Origin: CAVVUF01 sp963751425
GTDB taxonomy: Bacteria; Chloroflexota; Anaerolineae; Anaerolineales; UBA4823
DNA length: 64,000 nucleotides
NCBI GenBank assembly: GCA_963751425.1
Contig: CAVVUF010000002.1
Coordinates: 744,001 to 808,000 of the forward strand
Reading direction: 5' to 3'
This document shows, in pieces, positions 1 through 8,293 of the stretch. Numbering within the stretch: the first letter of the stretch is position 1; every line of letters starts with the position of its first letter. The notes below the pieces were generated by a model. The model saw nothing but the letters and a program-made list of their open reading frames with translations. It did not search any database and was not told where the DNA came from. Made by a program: the position numbers and the translations under genes.

Positions 1-150
1 GAATCTTTGCTATATCCCCTGCGGCAGGTGGAGCTTTCGCAGGCCTTGGCTGCCGCAGGCTTTCGAGACATTACTTTATATGGAAATTTAGCGGGTGCGC
101 CTTTCGACCCGCAAACCAGTGGAAATCTGGTCGTCGGCGCAAGAGTATAA
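1..150 (+). CDS. C-terminal end of a probable SAM-dependent methyltransferase (partial)
   Basis: Frame 1 is open from the first base to a TAA at 148-150, giving 49 residues that end ...SGNLVVGARV. The pattern 'L-x-Q-A-L-x-x-A-G-F-R-D-I-x-L-Y-G' followed by a final strand that loops back to 'NLVVGAR' matches the last helix and antiparallel strand pair of class I SAM-dependent methyltransferases. The SAM-binding half lies outside the window, so the substrate cannot be judged. Its downstream neighbour is convergent, with a strong stem-loop in between. Confidence 0.5.
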   Translation, partial: ESLLYPLRQVELSQALAAAGFRDITLYGNLAGAPFDPQTSGNLVVGARV

Positions 151-192
151 TCCCTCCTTCCCAAAGGGATGGGGGTAAAGGGGATGGGAGAA
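150..192. repeat. G-rich intergenic element with CCCTCC...GGGATGGG pattern
   Basis: Directly after the methyltransferase stop is a run beginning TCCCTCCTTCCC and followed by AAAGGGATGGGGGTAAAGGGGATGGGAG, a degenerate inverted C-run/G-run motif. Similar pieces occur near 51566-51612 and 56745-56815. It codes for nothing visible and resembles the GGGAGAGGG-type dispersed intergenic elements seen in many bacterial genomes. Confidence 0.35.
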
Positions 193-203
193 ATGACTTC
201 ACT

Positions 204-247
204 TACATGGCACACTCCGGCATGTTACAGCAGAGGTGTGCCATGTA
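204..247. terminator. 12-bp perfect stem-loop between convergent genes
   Basis: TACATGGCACAC at 204-215 is perfectly complementary to GTGTGCCATGTA at 236-247, with a 20-base loop. It lies between the ends of two convergent genes. Neither strand has a proper U-tract after it, so it may be a weak bidirectional terminator or an mRNA 3'-end stabiliser rather than a classical intrinsic terminator. Confidence 0.4.
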
Positions 248-257
248 GGATTATAGA

Positions 258-1412
258 CTAATGTTTCTGATACCAGTATGCCACGGATGAGAAATTCGAG
301 GCAATCTCATCGAATTCGCCGTGGTGGACTGTGATGTGAATTGATTCTTTGAAGGGAATCCCCTCAGGATGAAAGCGGTACTGGCTGAGGCGCATCGGTT
401 TGGATTTCGCCCAGAGCATGCTGCCCACCAGTCCGAAGCGGGAGAGGGTTTTCACCGTCAATCCATGGTAAGGAGCGCTGAACTCGGTCTTTGAGCGATG
501 GCGCGTTTTGGTATAGTACCAGGCGCCCTGGTAATAATCTTCCAGGCCTGTGTATTCCAGGCTTTGTTCTTTTTCACCATCCACCCAAATCTTCGTGTTG
601 CCCTCCAGGAAATAAAACCCCGCGCTTTTATCTGCGCCTGCTGTGTTGAGCACCACGCCCACGTAATGCCCAGGTTTGCCTGGCAGCCCCATCGACGGAG
701 TGTCCAGGATCAGGTATGGGTGCCCGCGCGTGGTAGGGAATTCCTCGTGGTAGGCGGCGTGGAAATATCCCTGGTTTTCAAGCGGGCTTTCATCTCGGTA
801 TTGGAGATAGGTAACTGCTCCATAAAAAGCCGGTATCCAATGCTTTTCATTCTTGTTGACCAGGACCACACGGGCTTTCTTATGGAATGGCATGTGGAAC
901 TGGCAGACATATCCGCCTGCAGTCATCATCAGGTACCGCGAAGTGAAGGGTTTATATTCGCCAAAGCCCACCCCGAAGAAATCACCCAAAGGTGCATTGA
1001 CAGAAGGGTTTGGCTCATCATCGAAGAAGATCTGCAGCCAGACATTTTTCAATAGTCCCCAGAACTGGTCGAAGCTGAGCAGGTGCCGGACCGCACTAAA
1101 GTTACGTAGCAGGGCACTTGGGGTTATCTTTCCTTCGTTCAAGTTGAAATCAACTGCGGGCATCCCCGTCCACCAGAAATTGATGATCTTGCCTGGTCCT
1201 TTCATCTCATCGAAAGCCCAGCTTTCACCTGGAGGGATGGGGACATTATCGCGGTGCATTTCGCTTGCGAATTCTTTCCAGGAGGGCAGGAGCCCGCCGA
1301 TGGGGCGGTCGTGTCCGTGGGTGGTTACCTGGAATACCCGGTAATCCTTGATGTAAGGTAATCCATGCCGGTCATCGTCGGTATGGGTTGTTTCAATGTC
1401 AGGTCGAGACAT
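258..1412 (-). CDS. DUF2961 / GH172-family glycoside hydrolase-like protein
   Basis: This 384-residue protein has the DUF2961 pattern: 'GPGKIINFWWT' near residue 72, 'FFDDEPNPSVNAPLGDFFG' near residue 130, 'MPFHKKARVVLVN' in the middle and 'GNTKIWVDGE...YTGLEDYYQGAWYY' near residue 280. DUF2961 was reclassified as GH172, whose characterised members act on difructose dianhydrides and D-arabinofuranosyl or fructofuranosyl linkages. There is no signal peptide, so it is probably cytoplasmic and acts on imported oligosaccharides. The start is supported by CAGGAG eight bases upstream. It follows PPK2 by 15 bases on the same strand. The family is clear; the exact substrate is not. Confidence 0.8.
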   Translation of the reverse strand: MSRPDIETTHTDDDRHGLPYIKDYRVFQVTTHGHDRPIGGLLPSWKEFASEMHRDNVPIPPGESWAFDEMKGPGKIINFWWTGMPAVDFNLNEGKITPSALLRNFSAVRHLLSFDQFWGLLKNVWLQIFFDDEPNPSVNAPLGDFFGVGFGEYKPFTSRYLMMTAGGYVCQFHMPFHKKARVVLVNKNEKHWIPAFYGAVTYLQYRDESPLENQGYFHAAYHEEFPTTRGHPYLILDTPSMGLPGKPGHYVGVVLNTAGADKSAGFYFLEGNTKIWVDGEKEQSLEYTGLEDYYQGAWYYTKTRHRSKTEFSAPYHGLTVKTLSRFGLVGSMLWAKSKPMRLSQYRFHPEGIPFKESIHITVHHGEFDEIASNFSSVAYWYQKH

Positions 1413-1427
1413 ACCAAACTCCTGTTC

Positions 1428-2232
1428 TTATTCGATCACCACGCTGCTTAAATCCTCTTTGGGTTCAGGGTAGCTCATCTTCAAGCCTTTGAGCGCATCC
1501 ACCAGAACTTCTGCGATCACCAGGTTGCGGTACCACTTCCGGTTGGCGGGCACGATATACCACGGCGCCCAGGATTTGCTGGTTCGGTTGAGCAGCTCTT
1601 CATAAGCTTTCATATAGGCAGGCCAGAGCTTTCTTTCACCCAGGTCGCCGACGCTGAACTTCCACTGTTTGGTTTTATCCTGCAGTCGTTCAGTCAGGCG
1701 CTGCTTCTGTTCTTCCAGGTCAATGTACAGGAAGAATTTCAGAATCAGTGTCCCTTCATCTGACTAACATGCGTTCGAAAGCGTTGATCTGCTCATAGCG
1801 TTTCTTCCAGGTTTCCTTTGGAACCAGGTCATGGACGCGCACAACGAGAACATCCTCGTAATGGCTGCGATTGAAAATCACGATCTCGCCTTTGCCAGGG
1901 ACCACTTTATGGGCGCGCCAGAGATAATCATGTGCCAATTCTTCTGCTGTTGGCACTTTGAAAGCAGCTACCTTTACTCCCTGCGGATTCACCCCTTCGA
2001 AAACAGAACGGATCGTTCCATCCTTCCCGCTGGTATCCATGCCTTGCAGCACGATCAAGACCTTGTGCTTTCCTTCAGCGTAGAGCAGCTCCTGAAGCGC
2101 CTCCAGCTCCTGATTGAGTTTCACCAGGTGTTCTTTAGCAGCGGCTTTGTCTCCTGAAAACTCGCTGCATTCATTCGGATCCCAATCTTTTAATTTGATC
2201 TTATCTTTCGGGCTGACGTGATATTTTTCCAT
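1428..2232 (-). CDS. ppk2: Polyphosphate kinase 2 family protein (frameshifted)
   Basis: PPK2 enzymes transfer phosphate between polyphosphate and nucleotides. The Walker A-like 'GMDTSGKDGTIRSVF', the lid region 'AHDYLWRAHKVVPGKGEIVIFNRSHYEDVLVVRVH' and 'KFSVGDLGERKLWPAYMKAYEELLNRTSKSWAPWYIVPANRKWYRNL' are all present, the last in another frame. The reading frame breaks near 1760, where one extra base turns an expected FERMLSDEGTLILKFF into a stop. Removing it restores about 268 residues, normal for class I PPK2. The start is ATG at 2232 with AAGGAGTG upstream; an in-frame ATG 18 bases earlier lies ahead of that ribosome site. A sequencing indel is more likely than a pseudogene. Confidence 0.82.
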
Positions 2233-2375
2233 CCTACACTCCTTTTTCATTGGTTGAATTATATATTCACTTCATAATCCTGTCATAGCGAACGGTATTT
2301 TTTGTGAAGTATTGCTTACCCTGTCTTTGGTTCGTATAGTCCGTGGTTCTTTCACAGAGAAGAACGGCCTGCCTG

Positions 2376-2404
2376 CTTCGAATTTTGCCTGGCCGGAGTA
2401 TAAT
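2376..2404 (+). promoter_or_regulatory. Candidate promoter of the phosphodiesterase gene
   Basis: A perfect TATAAT at 2399-2404 lies 15 bases before the GTG start of the next gene; the -35 region (TTCGAA at 2377-2382 with a 16-base spacer) is poor. If used, the 5' UTR would be about 8 bases with no Shine-Dalgarno, i.e. nearly leaderless. Confidence 0.35.
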
Positions 2405-2418
2405 ATTGCATATCCATT

Positions 2419-3873
2419 GTGCGTACTCCATCATCCATTTTTCTATTACTCATATCGATCCTGGGATTGCTGCATACTACAGCCTTTATCTCGTATTGGC
2501 TCATTAATGGCTTGTACTATGCGGATGTGAACAATTTCCTGTTTTCAAAATTGGGCAAGCGGCTGGATTATATCCGCCTGGTTCAGTCGATATCAATATT
2601 TATGCTCGTATGGAGCATTGTTCTATTGGCTCTTGTCTTGCAGAAGGGGTATAAGCCGGGCTGGGGCGCCTGGCTCTATCTGGTTGCCATCACTTTTTAC
2701 TTTTTCTTTTTCTATGGAAGCTTTTGGTTTTTGTTCAGCCAGGCCCCAGTTCAGTGGGTGCGCATTTTGAGGATAGTAGGGTATTTTCGCTTGATCCTCG
2801 ATTTAATCCTTTTGGTAGGTTTGGTTTATATCATGCGAGCAGTTGGGACGAGGTATTTGGATTGGGATTCGCAAAAAATCATCTTTGGGATCATTTGCTT
2901 GTCATCCTACATCTTTTTTTGGAGCTTGCCCTTAATTTTTCCCCCAGGTTCGGTCTACAAGAATCGCTTACCTTCCAAGCCCCGCCTCATTGCCCACCGC
3001 GGCGCCGCGATGCTTGCTCCAGAAAATACCCTTTCTGCAGCCAGGCAAGCGCAAGCTCTCGGCGCAGATGGCCTGGAAGTCGATATTCGCATCAGCTTGG
3101 ACGGCATCCCGTTCTTGATGCACGACAGCAGCCTGCAGCGAACCACGGATGTGGCGTCTGTTTTCCCCGAGCGGGCTGGTGACCGCCCTGAAAACTTCAC
3201 CCTGGCCGAATTAAAACAGCTCAATGCCGGCGAGTGGTTTATAGGCGCTGATCCTTATCAAACGATTGCCAAAGGCCTGGTCAGTCCGACCGCGATTCCA
3301 GAAATGACCCGGGCTCGTATCGCTACGCTGGCTGAAATATTAGATTTCTTGCGAGAAAACCACCTCGTTTTCCTCTTCGATTTGCTCAGCCCTCCGCCCG
3401 AACATCCTTTTTCTGCGCAGTTCTTTGATATTTGCTTTTCTCAGATCCATCAGGCTGGCCTCGACTCACGCATCTGGTTCCTGGCGAAAGGGGAGGAAAA
3501 AGCGTTAATTGCCTCTTCCGCACCGGGTATGATCCTCGTCTACGGCGCAGATTATAGAAACCCACCTGTTGCGCAAAAGCTGGTTGAACTAGGGTATCAG
3601 ATTCTTAATGTAGAATATGGTCTTCCACTTGAGAGAGTCCTAAAAGATCAGCAAGCCGGTCTTAAAGTCAATCTGTATGTGGTGGATGAACCCTGGTTGT
3701 TTTCCCGGGCTTGGCTGGCAGGTGTCGACTCGCTGACAACAAACAACGTGCATTCATTGGTCGCTCTAGGCCATCCGGTCTTTAGCTTGAGCTACGCGAA
3801 GTATCTTTGGATATGGAGCTTGGCAGGTTTAGCAGGTTTAGGATGGGTACTTCTTTCATGGATTTCTCGGTAA
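2419..3873 (+). CDS. Membrane-anchored glycerophosphodiester phosphodiesterase family protein
   Basis: The 484-residue protein has about five hydrophobic segments in residues 5-180, then a GDPD catalytic domain from about residue 190. 'LIAHRGAAMLAPENT' gives the first catalytic His and the metal Glu, 'GLEVDIRISLDGIPFLMHD' the metal Glu/Asp and the second His. A last hydrophobic helix (about residues 462-480) closes the protein. GDPD enzymes hydrolyse glycerophosphodiesters to glycerol-3-phosphate plus an alcohol; the membrane module suggests lipid or lipid-anchored glycan substrates. The start is GTG. It is followed 84 bases later by a Gfo/Idh/MocA gene on the same strand. Confidence 0.8.
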   Translation: MRTPSSIFLLLISILGLLHTTAFISYWLINGLYYADVNNFLFSKLGKRLDYIRLVQSISIFMLVWSIVLLALVLQKGYKPGWGAWLYLVAITFYFFFFYGSFWFLFSQAPVQWVRILRIVGYFRLILDLILLVGLVYIMRAVGTRYLDWDSQKIIFGIICLSSYIFFWSLPLIFPPGSVYKNRLPSKPRLIAHRGAAMLAPENTLSAARQAQALGADGLEVDIRISLDGIPFLMHDSSLQRTTDVASVFPERAGDRPENFTLAELKQLNAGEWFIGADPYQTIAKGLVSPTAIPEMTRARIATLAEILDFLRENHLVFLFDLLSPPPEHPFSAQFFDICFSQIHQAGLDSRIWFLAKGEEKALIASSAPGMILVYGADYRNPPVAQKLVELGYQILNVEYGLPLERVLKDQQAGLKVNLYVVDEPWLFSRAWLAGVDSLTTNNVHSLVALGHPVFSLSYAKYLWIWSLAGLAGLGWVLLSWISR

Positions 3874-3957
3874 GCCTGTGGCAGAGGACAAAGCGTCGCT
3901 TCCTTCTCGGAAAACGAAGGATCTTGATGATGAAGATCGAAATAAAAGGAGACAATC

Positions 3958-5223
3958 ATGACACACAAGGACAAAACAGTAACCGCAGTTGTGGTAGGCG
4001 CAGGTGGTCGCGGCATGGGTTATTCGATTTTTGCCAAGGAATTCCCTGAGCGGTTGAAGATCGTTGGCGCAGCAGAGCCGAAAGATTTCAACCGGAATTG
4101 GATGGTTGATACCCACCACCTTCCCATCGAGAATGTATTCAAAGATTGGCACGCCTTAGCGCAGAGACCGCGCCTGGCGGACGCGGCAATTATAGCCACC
4201 CAAGATGCCATGCATGTAGAACCAGCTATTGCTTTTGCGAAGCAAGGCTATGCCATTTTGTTGGAAAAGCCTATGGCGCCGAATGAAGGAGATTGCGTGC
4301 GCATTGCTCAAGCCGCTCAAGAGGCGCAGGTGCTTTTTGCTGTTTGTCACGTATTACGCTATACTGCCTACACTCAAACGCTCAAGAACCTGGTCGATTC
4401 AGGTGTGATTGGAGAGATTGTCAGCCTGCAGCACCTGGAACCGGTAGGTTATTGGCACCAGGCGCATTCCTTTGTGCGCGGGAACTGGCGGAATGAAAAA
4501 GAATCCTCCTTCATGCTGCTGTCCAAGTCATGCCACGACCTGGATTGGATTCGCTACATCATGGGAGAGCGCTGCTTGTCCGTCTCTTCGTTTGGCGCCC
4601 TCAAGCACTTTAAAAAATCCCAAAAACCCATAGAGGCAGGCAGTGCCACACGTTGTTTGAGCTGCCCTTATGAGCCCAACTGCCCTTACTCGGCCAAGAA
4701 AATCTACCTGGGCAATGTAAGCAGAGGTTATACCGGCTGGCCTGTGGATGTGGTGACTCCCGAGCCAACGCTTGCCTCGGTGACTGCCGCCCTGGAAACC
4801 GGTCCTTATGGGCGCTGTGTTTACGAATGTGATAACGACGTGGTCGATCACCAGGTGGTCAGCCTGTGGTTTGAGCACGAAAAAACGGCCACCTTCACCA
4901 TGACGGCTTTCAATCAGGCCAGCCACCGCAAGACGCGCATTTTTGGTACCCGGGGCGAGCTCTATGGCAATGGCGATACGATCGAGCACTATGATTTTAT
5001 GACCGATGAGACACGCGTGATCTCTACTGAGTCCGCTGACGCCAGCATCCTGGGCGGGCACGGGGGTGGCGATTATGGATTGATGGATCGCTTCGTGACC
5101 GCGGTGGCAAGAAATGATCCCAGCTTCATCTTATCCGGCGTGGATGAGTCTTTGGAGACGCACCAGATGGTTTTCGCGGCCGAACGGGCGCGCAAGGAGC
5201 ATCGCGTCGTCGATCTTAATTAA
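3958..5223 (+). CDS. Gfo/Idh/MocA family NAD(P)-dependent oxidoreductase
   Basis: The 421-residue protein starts with a Rossmann nucleotide-binding stretch ('VVVGAGGRGMGYSI', residues about 9-22) and has the family's 'LLEKPMAPN' motif near residue 101, whose Lys is normally catalytic. 'SFMLLSKSCHDLDWIRYIMG' around residue 190 is the typical substrate-site helix. Such enzymes oxidise sugars, inositols or their derivatives. Between residues about 225 and 245 is a Cys cluster, CLSCPYEPNCPYS, common to a subset of the family and possibly metal binding. The start has AAAGGAGAC nine bases upstream. It converges on the GNAT gene with two bases between. Confidence 0.88.
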   Translation: MTHKDKTVTAVVVGAGGRGMGYSIFAKEFPERLKIVGAAEPKDFNRNWMVDTHHLPIENVFKDWHALAQRPRLADAAIIATQDAMHVEPAIAFAKQGYAILLEKPMAPNEGDCVRIAQAAQEAQVLFAVCHVLRYTAYTQTLKNLVDSGVIGEIVSLQHLEPVGYWHQAHSFVRGNWRNEKESSFMLLSKSCHDLDWIRYIMGERCLSVSSFGALKHFKKSQKPIEAGSATRCLSCPYEPNCPYSAKKIYLGNVSRGYTGWPVDVVTPEPTLASVTAALETGPYGRCVYECDNDVVDHQVVSLWFEHEKTATFTMTAFNQASHRKTRIFGTRGELYGNGDTIEHYDFMTDETRVISTESADASILGGHGGGDYGLMDRFVTAVARNDPSFILSGVDESLETHQMVFAAERARKEHRVVDLN

Positions 5224-5225
5224 CC

Positions 5226-5756
5226 TTACCAAAGCGTACCGCAAACATCCACGTCTCCTGCCGGCCAATACAGCTTTTTGCAGGGCAGGTACATCACCGG
5301 GCAGTTACACTGCATCTTGCCGGCATGTTCTTCGAAGGTTACCGGAGCATCGACCATCCTCCAGCCTAAACGCTGGTAGTACGGTACCATTTCATTGGCG
5401 CAGAAGAGCATGCCGTATTCGACTTTGAGCTGATTTATTAAGAAATCAGCCGTTTGCCGCATCGCCAGCGATGCCAGGCCCCGGCCTCTCCATTCAGGAA
5501 GCGTACCCACGCCGCCCACACCGCCGACTTTTACGGGCTGCTCGTTCACCAGGCAGGTTCTCTCGATCATGGCAACATGTGAGACGATGCAGTCGTCCAT
5601 GCGCACCAGCAGGCGGTAGTCATCCTGAGACCACGTCCACTGGCTGATATCGGCTTCGAAAACAACCGTCAGCAGCTGATATACCTCATCTTGTTCTACC
5701 TGTGACAAGTTTTTGATCGTTTTTATTTCGACACTGGGTTCCATTCTTGATTTCAT
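5226..5756 (-). CDS. GNAT family N-acetyltransferase
   Basis: The 176-residue protein has the acetyl-CoA pyrophosphate loop 'LPEWRGRGLASLAMRQTADFL' (Q/R-x-x-G-x-G/A) near residue 87, followed by 'MLFCANEMVPYYQRLGWRMVD', the usual GNAT motif B. Its start overlaps the stop of the upstream tyrosine-phosphatase gene by four bases (ATGA), indicating translational coupling and membership of the araA operon. The acceptor is unknown. Confidence 0.82.
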   Translation of the reverse strand: MKSRMEPSVEIKTIKNLSQVEQDEVYQLLTVVFEADISQWTWSQDDYRLLVRMDDCIVSHVAMIERTCLVNEQPVKVGGVGGVGTLPEWRGRGLASLAMRQTADFLINQLKVEYGMLFCANEMVPYYQRLGWRMVDAPVTFEEHAGKMQCNCPVMYLPCKKLYWPAGDVDVCGTLW

Positions 5757-6745
5757 TCCGTAGAGATAAGCGCTTTTCGGATGGCGGAAATATCATCCTT
5801 AAGTACTCCAATCGATGTCAGGTAATTTTCTGCTTGTTCCTGTTCATTTTTTCCAAACTGGGATAGGCTCTCCAGGAAGGCACTGAAATCTTCCGATGTA
5901 TGTTTCCTTTCTCCCCAGATCGAGAGCGAAGTCAATTCATAATCCAGGACCAGCCACTTTTTTTCGACTCCCAGCAGCGCCTCTAGTAAATAAAAAACCG
6001 TACCAGTCCGGTCAGCTCCACCCCAGCAGTGCACGATGATTGGGTAGGCGGATTGATCAGCAAAGACCTTGAAGATCTGCTGGTAAAAGGGCTGGTATTG
6101 CGATTCAAGGATATTGGCATAGGGTTGGATGGGGGCATTGATATAACGGATATTTTTCAGCGCCGGCTTCCGCACCTCTTCTTCGCCGCGCAGGTCGATA
6201 TCCGTGCTTATTTTAAGGTGGTTGAGCAGGATATCTTTCCCCTGGGCGGTTAGCTCGAGATGGCTGTTCATCTCCGAGCTGCGGTAAATCATTCCCTGGC
6301 GGATCTTTTTCCTTCCAGGCAGAGGCCAGCCACCAACATCCCGGACATTGGTGATTCCGGGGATATAAAGCCAGCGCGGAGCCTGGGGGTGGGTAGTAAA
6401 TTCACTGACCGTGGAGCTTGCCAGCATGTGTGTGTTGCGCCTGGCAACCACTTTCCAGTAATACCGCTCCCCAATTTCCAGGTTCCAAACGCGGGTCATC
6501 GGTTCAGAAAGGTTCCTGATGAGGATGGGATCGTGAAATTCTGGGTGTTTCGAGATCACCAGGTCATAACGTAGGGAGTTGCCCTCAATGAAGGGTCTTT
6601 CCCAAGCGAATTCCACAGGGCGAGGTTGGCTGCGATCAAAGGTGAACTGGCTTGTTATTGCCAGGTCTTGAGCAGGCCAGGGGTGTTCTTGGAAAGGCTG
6701 GGTGACAGACTGATAAGCAGGTTGTAGAAGTTTGATGGCTTCCAT
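5753..6745 (-). CDS. Tyrosine/serine protein phosphatase with N-terminal fibronectin-type domain
   Basis: The 330-residue protein carries the PTP signature HCWGGADRTGT near residues 238-248 (C-x5-R nucleophile loop) in the bacterial Y_phosphatase3 layout: 'ITNVRDVGGW' and 'GMIYRSSEMN' come first, with 'DIDLRGEEE' as the general-acid region. Residues about 30-115 ('FAWERP...YDLVISKHPEF...GERYYWKVVARR') look like a fibronectin type III fold, as in carbohydrate-active proteins. No signal peptide is seen. The gene lies 9 bases after araA and overlaps the GNAT gene. The substrate may be a phosphoprotein or a sugar/inositol phosphate. Confidence 0.82.
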   Translation of the reverse strand: MEAIKLLQPAYQSVTQPFQEHPWPAQDLAITSQFTFDRSQPRPVEFAWERPFIEGNSLRYDLVISKHPEFHDPILIRNLSEPMTRVWNLEIGERYYWKVVARRNTHMLASSTVSEFTTHPQAPRWLYIPGITNVRDVGGWPLPGRKKIRQGMIYRSSEMNSHLELTAQGKDILLNHLKISTDIDLRGEEEVRKPALKNIRYINAPIQPYANILESQYQPFYQQIFKVFADQSAYPIIVHCWGGADRTGTVFYLLEALLGVEKKWLVLDYELTSLSIWGERKHTSEDFSAFLESLSQFGKNEQEQAENYLTSIGVLKDDISAIRKALISTE

Positions 6746-6754
6746 TAGCGTTGA

Positions 6755-8260
6755 TCAGGACCCTTTTTCGATATGGTAATAAACCTCGTTCCAGCGGATC
6801 TCTTTCTTGAATTCCGAAAGATTTGTTTCTGCACCGATGTTCAAGAATTCAATCCCAGCCATGTCGGCAAAGTCTTCCAGTTGTTCTGCGCTGACTACCT
6901 GGCTGAAACAGGTATGGTGAGCCCCTCCAGCCATGATCCAGGCTCCGGCGGCGACTTTCAAGTTAGGTTTGGGGATCCACAAAGCGCGTGCTACGGGAAG
7001 ATAGGGCAAGGGCGCATCGGCTGTCACCACATCGACTTCGTTAGTGATCATGCGGAAGCGGTTGCCGAGGTCAATGATAGTGGCATTGATCGCCGAGCCC
7101 GGCCGGGCATCGAACACCAGCCGCGCCGGGTCGTCCTTACCGCCGATGGATAAGGGGTGGATTTCCAGGGATGGTTTTTGGTCGGAGATCGTTTCGCATA
7201 CCTCCAGCATGTGCGCCCCGAGTACTTTCATCCCCTTCTCGCTCAGGTGATAGGTGTAATCTTCCATAAAGGTGGCTCCCCCATCCAGCCCGCTGCCCAT
7301 CACCTTCATGGCGCGTACCAGGGCAGATGTTTTCCAGTCGCCTTCTGCGCCGAAGCCATATCCATCCGCCATCAAGCGCTGTACGGCCAGCCCAGGGAGC
7401 TGAGCCAGTCCGTGCAGATCTTCGAAGGTGGTGGTGAAAGCTGTGAAGTTGTCGGTTGCCAAAAAGGCGCGCATTCCAAGCTCAATCCTGGCTGCCTCGC
7501 GCAAAGACTTGCGCTGTTCCCCACCGGGCGCCAGGGTTTTCGCCACGCGATAGCGTTGGTCGTATTCAGCTACCAGTCGATCGACCTCCGCATCCGTGAC
7601 CTGGTTGACAAATTTCACCAGGTCCCCGATGCCGTATCCATTTACCGCATAACCAAAGCGGATTTGCGCCTCCACTTTATCACCTTCGGTGACAGCTACG
7701 TAGCGCATATTATCTCCAAAGCGCGCCACCTTGGCACCTTGCCAATCCTGCCAGGCGCAGGCCGCCCGCATCCAGGTCGCCAGCTCGCTGATGACATCCT
7801 CATCTTGCCAAAAGCCAACGATGATCTTGCGGTTCAAGCGCATCCGGCTGCCGATGAAGCCATACTCCCGGTCGCCATGCGCGGATTGGTTCAGGTTCAT
7901 GAAATCCATGTCGATCCCCGACCAGGGGATTTCGCGGTTGAACTGGGTGTGCAGGTGGGCAAATGGCTTTTTTAAGCTGCTCAGCCCGGCGATCCACATT
8001 TTCGCTGGAGAAAAGGTGTGCATCCAGGTGATTAAGCCCACACAGCTCTTCGCCGCATTGGCTTCCAGGCATAAATCATAAATGCTTTCAGGTGTGGTCA
8101 AGACTGGCTTAAAGACTACTTTGACAGGGATATTCTTGTTGGATGAAAGGTAAAGTGCGATCTTGCGGGCGTTCTCCGCCACTTTTTCCAGGGCTTCGGG
8201 ACCGTATAGGTGCTGGCTGCCTGTAACGAACCAAACTTCGTATTTTTCGAGATCAATCAT
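6755..8260 (-). CDS. araA: L-arabinose isomerase
   Basis: This converts L-arabinose to L-ribulose, the entry step of arabinose catabolism. Length (501 residues) and sequence fit AraA: 'VWFVTGSQHLYGPEAL' at the N-terminus, 'LITWMHTFSPAKMWIAGL' near residue 95, 'QFNREIPW', 'DGYGFGAEGDWKTSALVRAMK' near residue 300, 'TFMEDYTYHL' and 'GAHMLEVC' carrying metal ligands, and 'GGAHHTCFSQ' near residue 445. AAAAGGAGC precedes the ATG. araB and araD are not in the window. Downstream it is tightly linked to the phosphatase and GNAT genes; upstream, 33 bases away, is the GH18 lipoprotein. Confidence 0.97.
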   Translation of the reverse strand: MIDLEKYEVWFVTGSQHLYGPEALEKVAENARKIALYLSSNKNIPVKVVFKPVLTTPESIYDLCLEANAAKSCVGLITWMHTFSPAKMWIAGLSSLKKPFAHLHTQFNREIPWSGIDMDFMNLNQSAHGDREYGFIGSRMRLNRKIIVGFWQDEDVISELATWMRAACAWQDWQGAKVARFGDNMRYVAVTEGDKVEAQIRFGYAVNGYGIGDLVKFVNQVTDAEVDRLVAEYDQRYRVAKTLAPGGEQRKSLREAARIELGMRAFLATDNFTAFTTTFEDLHGLAQLPGLAVQRLMADGYGFGAEGDWKTSALVRAMKVMGSGLDGGATFMEDYTYHLSEKGMKVLGAHMLEVCETISDQKPSLEIHPLSIGGKDDPARLVFDARPGSAINATIIDLGNRFRMITNEVDVVTADAPLPYLPVARALWIPKPNLKVAAGAWIMAGGAHHTCFSQVVSAEQLEDFADMAGIEFLNIGAETNLSEFKKEIRWNEVYYHIEKGS

Positions 8261-8293
8261 GGGTAGTGCTCCTTTTGACTTATTTTAGCATAT

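Noticed and set aside
498..1055. 185-codon plus-strand frame opposite the GH172-like gene
   Set aside because: It is antisense to a well-supported gene, has no ribosome site and its translation shows no family pattern.
7157..7975. 272-codon plus-strand frame opposite araA
   Set aside because: Antisense shadow of araA, which is certain; the composition is a by-product of GC-rich codon bias.
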